A model generated the notes under the pieces. It did no database searches and was not told the DNA's origin. It saw only the letters and a list, made by a program, of their open reading frames with translations. This document shows positions 8,081 to 15,339 of a stretch of 64,000 nt of DNA, in pieces. Every line of letters begins with the position of its first letter. The stretch's first letter is position 1. The position numbers were made by a program, and so were the translations under genes. The stretch comes from Arthrobacter silviterrae. GTDB lineage: Bacteria > Actinomycetota > Actinomycetes > Actinomycetales > Micrococcaceae. The DNA is taken from assembly GCF_011045165.1 (NCBI RefSeq), contig NZ_JAAKZI010000015.1, positions 1-64,000 of the forward strand. The letters run 5' to 3'.

Positions 8081-8734
8081 GTGCGCTGGATGGAGACGGA
8101 GCGGCTGGCCCTCGTGGCGACGTTCCGCCAGGCCGATCCGGATGCACCAACGCTGTGTGAGGGCTGGACTGTCCGCACGCTGCTGGGCCACCTGGTCCAG
8201 CGCGAACACAATCCGTGGGCGCGAATGCTGGACACCACAGCCCGCCCTGTCCCGGGCCAGGAAAGGCGCCTCGGCGCCCTCGTCGCGACAGCCCGGACGG
8301 CGGCCGGATATGAGGCCCTCGTGCAGCAATTTGCCGCCGGCACCGGTCCCCTGAACCCCATGACGTGGCTGGGGGACGGGGGCCAGCTGCTCGAATACGT
8401 GGTCCACCACGAGGACGTGCGGCGCGGCACCGGCAACAAGGACCCCCGGACCCTTCCGGCGGGCCAGCTCGACGCGCTATGGAAGAATCTGCCCCTCATG
8501 GCCCGCTTCACCTATCGCCGCTGCCCCGTCGGTGTCAGCATCGCCTCGCCCGGCCGCGGCACCACCGCCGTCCACAGGGCGCCCAGCGGCCGCCGGCCGG
8601 CCGCCGTCGTGCTGGCCGGGGACCCTGTGGAAGTGGCGCTCTGCGTCTCAGGCCGGCAGCGTGCTGCAAACATCGAGGTCACTGGCAGCCCGGAAAACAC
8701 GGCCGCATTCCACGCGTGGGCCGCCGGCAAATAG
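8081..8734 (+). CDS. TIGR03085 family metal-binding protein (DinB/mycothiol-enzyme fold)
   Basis: This 217-residue protein has the N-terminal four-helix metal-binding fold of the DinB / mycothiol-dependent maleylpyruvate isomerase superfamily. The histidine motifs are LLGHLVQREH (H37, H43) and EYVVHHEDVRRG (H108-H109). The typical phrase LCEGWTVRTLLGHL is present. Relatives use mycothiol, the main actinobacterial thiol. The exact reaction of TIGR03085 proteins is not defined. The GTG at 8081 was chosen, with an in-frame ATG three codons later as an alternative. It converges on menA with a 28-base gap. Confidence 0.82.
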   Translation: MRWMETERLALVATFRQADPDAPTLCEGWTVRTLLGHLVQREHNPWARMLDTTARPVPGQERRLGALVATARTAAGYEALVQQFAAGTGPLNPMTWLGDGGQLLEYVVHHEDVRRGTGNKDPRTLPAGQLDALWKNLPLMARFTYRRCPVGVSIASPGRGTTAVHRAPSGRRPAAVVLAGDPVEVALCVSGRQRAANIEVTGSPENTAAFHAWAAGK

Positions 8735-8762
8735 CCGCCCGGCCCAGCCCGGTGCAGGCCGG

Positions 8763-9641
8763 CTACAGGCCCGTCAGCACCATCGCCGCGGCAAACAGCA
8801 CGCTGAACCCCAAATTGAGCAGGCCCGTCTGCTTCAACACGGGGATGAGGCTCTTGCGCTGCTTGCCCTGGAGCATCAGCCAGCTCGGCATGAGCATGAA
8901 CGGGATGAGCAGCAGCACCAGCAGGATCCACGGCTTGGCGGGCACCAGCGGCATCATGAGTGCCAGGGCCAGCCCCAGCATCACCACGTAGCTCAGCCGC
9001 GCCTTCCTGTCGCCCAGCCGCACCGCAAGGGTCCGCTTCCCAACCTCCCGGTCTGTGGGGATGTCGCGGACATTGTTGGCCATGAGAAGTGCGACGGCGA
9101 TCAGTCCCGTTGCGACGGAACCCAGGACTGCCGCCGTGCTCACCTGGCCGGCCTGGGTGAACGTGGTGCCGAGAGTGGCCACGGGGCCGAAGAAGACAAA
9201 GACAAAGACGTCGCCCAGGCCCAGGTAGCCGTACGGGTTCTTCCCTCCCGTGTACCCCCAGGCGGCCAGCACGGCACCGGCGCCGACCAGCAGCAGCCAC
9301 CACGCCTGGGACAGGACCACTAGGGCAAGCCCGGCCAGCATGGCCAGGCCCAGCGCGGCAAAGGCCGCCATTTTCACGTCGCGGGGGCGCGCCGCACCCG
9401 ATCCGACCAGGCGCAGCGGCCCCACCCGGACCTCGTCGGTGCCACGGATGCCGTCGGAGTAGTCGTTGGCGTAGTTGACGCCCACCTGCATCAGGAGCGC
9501 CACGAGCGCGGCCAGCACCGCCCGGCCCCAGTGCAGGCCGTGGAGGTCGTAGGCGGCGGAGGTGCCAATGATCACGGGGGCGATTGCCATCGGAAGCGTC
9601 CTCAGGCGGGCGCCTTCAATCCATTGCCCAACAGTGGCCAC
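8763..9641 (-). CDS. menA: 1,4-dihydroxy-2-naphthoate polyprenyltransferase MenA
   Basis: This 292-residue UbiA-superfamily membrane enzyme attaches the polyprenyl tail to 1,4-dihydroxy-2-naphthoate with loss of CO2, giving demethylmenaquinone. The first aspartate motif is NYANDYSDGIRGTD (NDxxD at residues 59-63). The second is DIPTDREVGKRTLAV near residue 205. About eight or nine transmembrane helices are visible. It is downstream of menE and menB on the same strand, separated from menE by 76 bases that contain a small hairpin. It supplies the quinone for the respiratory chain served by the cytochrome c genes nearby. Confidence 0.93.
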   Translation of the reverse strand: MATVGQWIEGARLRTLPMAIAPVIIGTSAAYDLHGLHWGRAVLAALVALLMQVGVNYANDYSDGIRGTDEVRVGPLRLVGSGAARPRDVKMAAFAALGLAMLAGLALVVLSQAWWLLLVGAGAVLAAWGYTGGKNPYGYLGLGDVFVFVFFGPVATLGTTFTQAGQVSTAAVLGSVATGLIAVALLMANNVRDIPTDREVGKRTLAVRLGDRKARLSYVVMLGLALALMMPLVPAKPWILLVLLLIPFMLMPSWLMLQGKQRKSLIPVLKQTGLLNLGFSVLFAAAMVLTGL

Positions 9642-9671
9642 GGCTTTGCTCCTTGTTTGCGGTTGCGTTGT

Positions 9672-9713
9672 GAACAGGCGGCAAAAACTTGCCAGCTTCC
9701 ATTGTGCCTGTTC
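9672..9713. other. Small hairpin between menE and menA
   Basis: GAACAGGC (9672-9679) pairs with GCCTGTTC (9706-9713), and the loop contains a further GGCAA/TTGCC stem. It lies just after the menE stop and before the menA start. No T-run follows, so it could be a weak terminator, a processing site or part of the menA leader. Confidence 0.35.
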
Positions 9714-9717
9714 GCCG

Positions 9718-10872
9718 CTACTTCGCGGCGGACGCAGCCTCTGCCAGCAGCGCCAAAATGGCCGCCCTGTCAGGCTTTCCGGTGGAGAGCACGGGCAGTT
9801 CCGAGACGAACAGCACAGTGCGCGGCACCATGTGGGCCTCCAACTCCGCCGCCGCGCCGGCCTTCAGCTCCTCGGCCGAGCAGCTTCCCACCACCAATGC
9901 CGCCACCTGCTGGCCCCATTCCGCCGAGGGCACGGGCCCCACAAACGCCTCCCGGACACCCTGCACACGGTGCAGCCCGTCCACCACGGCGCCCGCGGAA
10001 ATCTTCAGCCCGCCGCTGATGATGACGTCGTCCACGCGGCCCAGCACGCGGAGCCGTCCCTCCCCGTCCACCTCGCCCAGGTCGCCGGTTTCATACCAGC
10101 GCGAGCCGCCGCCGTCGTCCTCGGTAAAGGCGGCGGCGGTCAGGGCGGGGTCGCCCAGGTAGCCGGTGGCGAGCACGTCCCCGCCCAGCCACACCCGGCC
10201 GTCGCGGATGGCGAGCTCCACGCCGTCGAGCGGGACGCCGTCGTACACGCAGCCGCCGCAGGTTTCGCTCATGCCGTAGGTGGTGACCACGTTGATGCCG
10301 GCCCCGCGCGCAGCCTCGAGCAGCACGGGGCTCGCCGGCGCGCCGCCCAGCAGGACCGCGTTGAAGCGCCGCAGCACGGTGAGCGTCTCCGCGGTGGGGT
10401 TGGTCAGCAGGCGCGTGAGCTGCGTGGGGACCAGCGAGGTGTAGCGCAGCTTGTCGGTGAGTTCCTCCGCGGCCGCCGTGAACGCCTCCGCCGTGAAGCC
10501 GCCGGAGAGGTCCATGGCCCAGGGGCGGGTGCCGGCAAACAGGCTGCGCACCAGCACCTGCAACCCCGCCACGTAGTGCAGCGGCAGGGCCAGCAGCCAC
10601 TGCCCCTCGCCGCGCAGCGCCATGGCCGTGCCCACGCTCGACGCCGCCAATGCGTCCACGCTGAGCATGGTCCGCTTCGGCGTTCCGGTGCTCCCCGAGG
10701 TGCGCACGACGGCGGCAATGTCAGTTTCGCTGCCGGCCGGCAGTCCCAGCTCGGCCTGGGGGATGAGGGTGAACGCAGGTGGTTCGCCGGGTGCGGTGGG
10801 GTCGATTTCGACGGCGGGGCCTTCGCCGTGCAGCGCGTCGGAGAGGGCCTTGAGCAGGGGTTCGATGTTCAT
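9718..10872 (-). CDS. menE: o-Succinylbenzoate--CoA ligase MenE
   Basis: This 384-residue AMP-forming acyl-CoA synthetase activates o-succinylbenzoate with CoA in menaquinone synthesis. The P-loop is VRTSGSTGTPKRTML, about residues 60-75. An adenylate motif (TTYGMSETCGGCVYDG), YETGDLGE and the hinge region LGRVDDVIISGGLKIS follow in order. It is shorter than a general acyl-CoA ligase (about 500 residues), as is usual for actinobacterial MenE. It starts 13 bases after the menB stop, so menB-menE are very likely one operon. Confidence 0.9.
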   Translation of the reverse strand: MNIEPLLKALSDALHGEGPAVEIDPTAPGEPPAFTLIPQAELGLPAGSETDIAAVVRTSGSTGTPKRTMLSVDALAASSVGTAMALRGEGQWLLALPLHYVAGLQVLVRSLFAGTRPWAMDLSGGFTAEAFTAAAEELTDKLRYTSLVPTQLTRLLTNPTAETLTVLRRFNAVLLGGAPASPVLLEAARGAGINVVTTYGMSETCGGCVYDGVPLDGVELAIRDGRVWLGGDVLATGYLGDPALTAAAFTEDDGGGSRWYETGDLGEVDGEGRLRVLGRVDDVIISGGLKISAGAVVDGLHRVQGVREAFVGPVPSAEWGQQVAALVVGSCSAEELKAGAAAELEAHMVPRTVLFVSELPVLSTGKPDRAAILALLAEAASAAK

Positions 10873-10885
10873 GTTCCAGTTCGGT

Positions 10886-11839
10886 TCAGAAGTAATAGGG
10901 GAAATTGGACCAGTCGGGGTCGCGCTTTTCCAGGAACGCTTCCTTGCCCTCCACGGCCTCGTCGGTCATGTAGGCCAGGCGGGTGGCCTCGCCGGCGAAG
11001 ACCTGCTGGCCGGCCAGGCCGTCGTCGGCCAGGTTGAAGGCGAACTTGAGCATGCGGATGGCCTGGGGGGACTGGCGGGCGATGTCCGCCGCATACGCCA
11101 GGGCCGTGTTTTCCAGCTCGGCATGGTCCACGGCCTCGTTGACGGCCCCCATGGCGACCATGTCCTCGGCGGAATATTCGCGGGCCAGGAAGAAGATCTC
11201 CCGTGCCTTCTTTTGGCCGATCTGGCGGGCCAGCAGCGCCGAGCCGTAGCCGGCGTCGAAGGAGCCCACGGTGGCGTCGGTCTGCTTGAATTTCCCGTGC
11301 TGGCGGGAGGCAATGGTGAGGTCGGCGACCACGTGCAGCGAGTGCCCGCCGCCGGCGGCCCAGCCGTTCACGACGGCGATGACCACCTTGGGCATGGTGC
11401 GCATCAGGCGCTGGACCTCCAGGATGTGGAGCCGCCCGGCCCGTGCGGGGTCGATGGTTTCCTTCGTTTCACCTTCCGCGTACCGGTAGCCGTCGCGGCC
11501 GCGGATGCGCTGGTCACCGCCGGAGCAGAAGGAGTGGCCGCCGTCCTTGGGGGAGGGGCCGTTGCCGGTGAGCAACACGGTGGCCACGTCCGGGGTCATG
11601 CGGGCGTGGTCCATGGCGCGGTAGAGCTCGTCAACCGTGCCGGGGCGGAAGGCGTTGCGCACTTCCGGGCGGTTGAAGGCGATCCGGACGGTGGGAAGGT
11701 CCCTCGTGATGTTGCCCGCCGCGTCCCGCTCCACCTGGCGGTGGTACGTCATGTCCTGGAAGTCGAAGCCCTCCACCACGCGCCAACGGGTGGGGTCGAA
11801 GATGTCGGAAACCTGCTCGGGAAGATTGTCTGCGCTCAC
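10886..11839 (-). CDS. menB: 1,4-dihydroxy-2-naphthoyl-CoA synthase MenB
   Basis: This 317-residue crotonase-fold enzyme cyclises o-succinylbenzoyl-CoA. Family-specific stretches are present: FNRPEVRNAFRPGTVDEL, FCSGGDQRIRG, NGWAAGGGHSLHVVADL and the C-terminal DPDWSNFPYYF. The start is a GTG. The one at 11839 (VSADNLPEQVSDIFDP) gives a normal N-terminus, and another GTG at 11845 is two codons upstream. The frame is open far upstream, but that part overlaps the VOC gene and is not MenB-like. It is followed directly by menE. Confidence 0.92.
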   Translation of the reverse strand: MSADNLPEQVSDIFDPTRWRVVEGFDFQDMTYHRQVERDAAGNITRDLPTVRIAFNRPEVRNAFRPGTVDELYRAMDHARMTPDVATVLLTGNGPSPKDGGHSFCSGGDQRIRGRDGYRYAEGETKETIDPARAGRLHILEVQRLMRTMPKVVIAVVNGWAAGGGHSLHVVADLTIASRQHGKFKQTDATVGSFDAGYGSALLARQIGQKKAREIFFLAREYSAEDMVAMGAVNEAVDHAELENTALAYAADIARQSPQAIRMLKFAFNLADDGLAGQQVFAGEATRLAYMTDEAVEGKEAFLEKRDPDWSNFPYYF

Positions 11840-11864
11840 CCTCACGATCTTAGCGGGCGGGCCG

Positions 11865-12299
11865 TCAGCTAATGCAGAACTCATTCCCTTCAGGGTCTGC
11901 CATGGTGAACCAGGCGTGCGGGCCTTGGCTGGCCTCCCACAGGAAGGTGGCGCCGCGTTCCTCCAATTTTTCCCGGACCGCAGCCTTGTCGTCACCGCCC
12001 AGCCGCAGGTCCCAGTGGATGCGGTTCTTGCCGGCCTTTTCGCGGGCCCCGGACTGGAACAGGATCCTCGGCTGCCCGCTGCCTTCATTCGGGCCGGCGG
12101 TGATTGCCTGGCCGTCTTTCCAGACCAGCACGCCCAAGTGGCGCATGGTTTGGTCCTCGGTGGCGAAACCCTGCTCCGCCATGGAGCGGATGAACGCCTC
12201 ATCCGACGGCTCCACCTCCCAGCCCATGGTTTCCGCCCACCAGTCGGCGAGTTCGTGGGGCTGGAGGGCGTCGACAACGATCTGCAGTGAATAGGCCAT
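11865..12299 (-). CDS. VOC (glyoxalase/bleomycin-resistance fold) family protein
   Basis: This 144-residue protein has two beta-alpha-beta-beta-beta VOC modules: MAYSLQIVVDAL..WW.ETMGW at the N-terminus and NRIHWDLRLGGDDKAAV..W.TMADPEGNEFCI at the C-terminus. Family members are metal-dependent enzymes or drug-binding proteins, and the substrate cannot be read from this sequence. The ATG at 12299 was chosen because codons further upstream are derived from the 73-base palindrome. It lies 25 bases upstream of menB on the same strand and may share its transcript. Confidence 0.78.
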   Translation of the reverse strand: MAYSLQIVVDALQPHELADWWAETMGWEVEPSDEAFIRSMAEQGFATEDQTMRHLGVLVWKDGQAITAGPNEGSGQPRILFQSGAREKAGKNRIHWDLRLGGDDKAAVREKLEERGATFLWEASQGPHAWFTMADPEGNEFCIS

Positions 12300-12344
12300 G
12301 GGAAAAGTCTGCCGCGACCCGGCCCGCCCGTCCAGCACTTCTCT

Positions 12345-12417
12345 GTGGGGACGTACCCGGCGTGGGTTCTGCCCCAGATGCACCGTGGGGCAGAACCCGC
12401 GCCGGGTTTTGCCCCAC
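12345..12417. repeat. 73-base near-perfect palindrome between divergent genes
   Basis: Bases 12356-12376 and 12386-12406 are reverse complements at 20 of 21 positions around a 9-base loop. The pairing then resumes outward: GTGGGG at 12345-12350 pairs with CCCCAC at 12412-12417 after a 4-base mismatch. The core arm is GGGTTCTGCCCCA. It fills most of the gap between the VOC gene and the acetyltransferase gene. It looks like a REP-type extragenic repeat and is unlike the GTAC family at 5843 and 7057. Confidence 0.8.
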
Positions 12418-12438
12418 GGCATCCGCTACTGTTTTTTC

Positions 12439-13047
12439 ATGACAGCAATTGCACCGATAACACTGCGCGGAAAATACGTCACCCTTGAGCCGTTGAGCCA
12501 GGACCACCATGACGGCCTGGTTGAAGCAGCGTCCGACGGCGAACTCTGGAACCTCTGGTACACCTCCGTTCCGCGGCCCGAGGGCATGCGGGAGGAGATC
12601 GAACGCAGACTGGCCCTGCAGGAATCCGGCATGATGCTGCCGTTCACCACACGCCTGAACGATCCGGCCACGGGGGAACCGGGCAGGGTCGTCGGCATGA
12701 CGACGTACTGCAACATTGTCCCCGAGCTGCCCCGCCTGGAGATCGGCTACACCTGGAATGCGGCCAGTGTCCAGGGGACGGGCACCAATCCGGACAGCAA
12801 GCGCCTGCTCCTGGGGCATGCCTTTGAAACCCTCGGATGCGTGGCCGTTGAATTCAACACCCACTGGATGAACATGCAGTCGCGCACGGCCATTGCCCGG
12901 CTCGGCGCCAAGCAGGACGGCGTGCTGCGCTCCCACCGGCGCATGGCCGACGGCTCCCTGCGCGACACGGTTGTCTTCTCCATCCTGGCGAATGAATGGC
13001 CGCAGGTGCGCAGCGGCCTTGACCTGCGCGTGGCCAAGAAGCGCTAA
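12439..13047 (+). CDS. GNAT family N-acetyltransferase
   Basis: This 202-residue protein belongs to the RimJ/RimL-like branch of GNAT enzymes. It opens with ITLRGKYVTLEPLSQDH, has the core strand LEIGYTW, an acetyl-CoA loop (GTGTNPDSKRLLLGHAFE) and the closing NMQSRTAIARLGAKQDGVLR. Related proteins acetylate amino groups of proteins or small molecules, but the substrate is unknown here. The ATG at 12439 was chosen because the upstream open frame consists of palindrome DNA. The stop codon is immediately followed by the ATG of the phosphatase gene, so the two are coupled. Confidence 0.82.
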   Translation: MTAIAPITLRGKYVTLEPLSQDHHDGLVEAASDGELWNLWYTSVPRPEGMREEIERRLALQESGMMLPFTTRLNDPATGEPGRVVGMTTYCNIVPELPRLEIGYTWNAASVQGTGTNPDSKRLLLGHAFETLGCVAVEFNTHWMNMQSRTAIARLGAKQDGVLRSHRRMADGSLRDTVVFSILANEWPQVRSGLDLRVAKKR

Positions 13048-13740
13048 ATGCCTGCAGCGGAGATTCCCCACTGGGAAGGCGCCGTCAACGCGCGCCTGCT
13101 TACCGGGGACATCTACCGGATGGGGCGCAGCGAGTGGCTCACCGAGCGCGGCTGGCGGCAGGTGTTCGACGACGGCGTCCGCACAGTCATCGACCTGCGG
13201 AACCCGGGCGAGCGGAAGCGCAGGCCAACCGACCCGGTGGTCGGCGAAGGCGCGATGGCGGGATTTGACGTGGTCAATGCCCCCACGGAGGACCCCGACG
13301 ACGACGAATACCGTGCGCTGGTCCAGCCGTACATGAACCACCCGCGGCTGTACGCCGACATCCTGCGGCTGTTTCCGGCGCAGGTGGCGGGCGTGTTCAA
13401 GGTGCTGGCCGCCGCGCGGGGCAAGGTGGTGATCCACTGTTCCGCTGGCCGGGACAGGACCGGGCTGGTGGCGTCGCTATTGCTGGCTCTCGCCGGACAG
13501 GCGGACCGGGCCGCCGGCCAGGACGAGCTCGCGTCACGCGGGATCAACAGCTGGCACCTGGTGGCACCCGTGAAGCACGCCTACGAGCACTACCTGGCGG
13601 AGCACGAGCTGGCCGGGGTGGTGGCGGACCGCGAGCAGGCGCTGGCCCGGTTTGTGGACGGGCTGGACGTCCGCGCGTTCCTCCTGGCCAACGGCGTCAC
13701 GACCGCGGAAATCGACGCCATCGTTGCGAGGTGCCGCTGA
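13048..13740 (+). CDS. Tyrosine-type protein phosphatase (IphP-like)
   Basis: This 230-residue protein carries the cysteine-phosphatase P-loop HCSAGRDRTGL (CxxGxxR) at about residues 131-141, and VIDLRNPGERKRRP near residue 48. This pattern is typical of bacterial IphP/Tyr3-type phosphatases acting on phosphotyrosine, phosphoserine or phosphoinositides. A general acid is plausibly among the aspartates in NAPTEDPDDDEY. The physiological substrate is unknown. The ATG follows the acetyltransferase TAA with no gap, so they form a two-gene operon. Confidence 0.85.
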   Translation: MPAAEIPHWEGAVNARLLTGDIYRMGRSEWLTERGWRQVFDDGVRTVIDLRNPGERKRRPTDPVVGEGAMAGFDVVNAPTEDPDDDEYRALVQPYMNHPRLYADILRLFPAQVAGVFKVLAAARGKVVIHCSAGRDRTGLVASLLLALAGQADRAAGQDELASRGINSWHLVAPVKHAYEHYLAEHELAGVVADREQALARFVDGLDVRAFLLANGVTTAEIDAIVARCR

Positions 13741-13765
13741 GCGGAGCCGGCGGGTGCCGCGGTGC

Positions 13766-13801
13766 GTGAAACCTTTCGCCACGTCGCGGACAATACAGTG
13801 C
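13766..13801 (+). promoter_or_regulatory. Possible promoter of the sigma-factor gene
   Basis: GTGAAACC at 13766-13773 resembles ECF-type -35 elements. ACAATA at 13790-13795 is a plausible -10 region. If used, transcription would begin at or next to the ATG at 13802, giving a leaderless message, which fits the absence of a Shine-Dalgarno sequence. This is inference from pattern only. Confidence 0.4.
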
Positions 13802-14413
13802 ATGGGGAACATGGAGAGCACCGGCGAAGCTGCCGACTGGGAGCGCAGCCTGAGGGGCGACGGCGAGGCATTTGGCCTGGTCTTTGACCGCCACAACGCG
13901 CGCGTCTTTCGCCACGCCTATGGCTTCCTGCACAACCGGCACGACGCCGAGGACGCCACCGCGGCTGCCTTCCTGGAGTTGTGGCGCAGGCGCTCAATAG
14001 TCCGGCTAGTCAATGGATCGGTGCTGCCGTGGCTGCTGGTGACCACCACGAATTTGGTGCGGAACCACCAGCGGGCCGCACGGAGGTACCGCGCCTTCCT
14101 GGCCGCCCTGTCCCGGGAGGCTGAATCGCCTGACGCTGCCGATGAGGCCCTGGACCTCAACCCCCTTGACGCCATGGAACCCGAGCTGGCCGCGGCCGTG
14201 CTGGGGCTGAAACCGGCTGATCGTCAGCTCGTGGCACTCATCGTCGTGGCGGGGTACAGCATCGGCGACGCTGCCGCCCTTCTGGACATCACGCCATCCG
14301 CCGCCAAAACCCGGCTGCACAGGGCGCGGCTGAAGCTGCGGGAGGCGATGGCGCCGGAGCCGCCCGACCATGCACTGCCGGGACCGCGCGAACTCGAGGG
14401 AGAACTGCCATGA
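13802..14413 (+). CDS. RNA polymerase sigma factor (ECF/sigma-70 family)
   Basis: This 203-residue protein has a region-2 domain (FDRHNARVFRHAYGFLHNR, then HDAEDATAAAFLELW) and a region-4 helix-turn-helix (LKPADRQLVALI, then SIGDAAALLDITPSAAKTRL). Regions 1 and 3 are absent, as in ECF factors. It starts at ATG 13802, with a second ATG three codons on. Its last four bases (ATGA) overlap the next gene, a single-pass membrane protein, which suggests coupled synthesis with a regulator. The stimulus is unknown. It may control its own promoter. Confidence 0.85.
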   Translation: MGNMESTGEAADWERSLRGDGEAFGLVFDRHNARVFRHAYGFLHNRHDAEDATAAAFLELWRRRSIVRLVNGSVLPWLLVTTTNLVRNHQRAARRYRAFLAALSREAESPDAADEALDLNPLDAMEPELAAAVLGLKPADRQLVALIVVAGYSIGDAAALLDITPSAAKTRLHRARLKLREAMAPEPPDHALPGPRELEGELP

Positions 14414-15156
14414 ACCAGATCGAAATGGACCGCACATTCCAGGGCGCGTTGCGGGCCGCGCTGGTGGCGCGCGTCGAGTCCTCTCCGGCCCGGGCCAGGC
14501 GCCGCCGCGTGTGGACGGGGGCGGGCCTGCTCAGCGGCGTGGGCGTGCTGGGCGGGGTGGCCGCCGCGGCGTCGGGGCTCTGGGTGCCGCCGGGCGCGGA
14601 CGTGGTCTCCCCGCTCGCGAATCCCGTCACGGTGACGCGGACGGGCCCGGCCACGGTGGAATTGGGTGCGGTGCCTGGCGGGGCAACGGGAGTCTCGCTT
14701 TCGCTGACCTGCCTGACGCCCGGCAATTTCATGTTCGACGACGGTGCCTCCGCGCGCTGTTCCGCCGCCGACATTGGCACCCCGTCCGCGACGACCGCGT
14801 ACCGGCAGGAGCTGGCGCGCGGGCAGCACACCGTGACCATCAAATCCGGCCCCGACGATCAGTGGCGGCTGGAAGCCACGTACGTGAATGCGGCGAGCAG
14901 TTCCTGGGGCGTCAATGCCAAGGGAGAAACGTACGGCGTGCAGAACGCCAACGGGTCCCCTGTGCTGATCGCCGTGGTGGCCACCAACGGGGCGGAAGGG
15001 TATGTGTACGGCAGGGAGCTGTCCGTGCAGCCGGACTTCAAGTCCCCTGAAGAGGCGTTGGCGTGGCAGTCTGCGCACGCCGGGACGTCCGTGGAAATCC
15101 CCGTGTACCGCAGCGACGGCGAGACCAAGGTGGGCGTATTCCGGGTCGGCGGGTAG
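14410..15156 (+). CDS. Single-pass membrane protein, possible sigma-factor regulator
   Basis: This 248-residue protein has a basic cytoplasmic segment (about residues 1-36, ending ARARRRRVW), one transmembrane helix (about 37-59) and an extracytoplasmic domain rich in beta-type sequence. It overlaps the sigma gene by 4 bases. That topology and position match membrane anti-sigma factors. However, I see no zinc-finger HxxxCxxC motif and cannot assign the extracellular domain. The anti-sigma role is inferred from context only. Bases 15157-15339 that follow hold no gene I can support. They contain a purine/pyrimidine-rich imperfect hairpin near 15219-15240. Confidence 0.65.
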   Translation: MNQIEMDRTFQGALRAALVARVESSPARARRRRVWTGAGLLSGVGVLGGVAAAASGLWVPPGADVVSPLANPVTVTRTGPATVELGAVPGGATGVSLSLTCLTPGNFMFDDGASARCSAADIGTPSATTAYRQELARGQHTVTIKSGPDDQWRLEATYVNAASSSWGVNAKGETYGVQNANGSPVLIAVVATNGAEGYVYGRELSVQPDFKSPEEALAWQSAHAGTSVEIPVYRSDGETKVGVFRVGG

Positions 15157-15339
15157 GAATTGCCGGGCGAGCTTTGGCTGCGATTTGAGCCCTAACTACG
15201 AATTGCGGGACCAAATAAGAAGATAGGCCTCTTTCTTCTTCGTTAACTGGATACCGGGGCACTGTGTTGCCGCCCGCTTGGCGCCGCGGGTACGTTGGAA
15301 GGACCACCGGCCGGCCAGGCCCCAACGACTCGAGGCACC

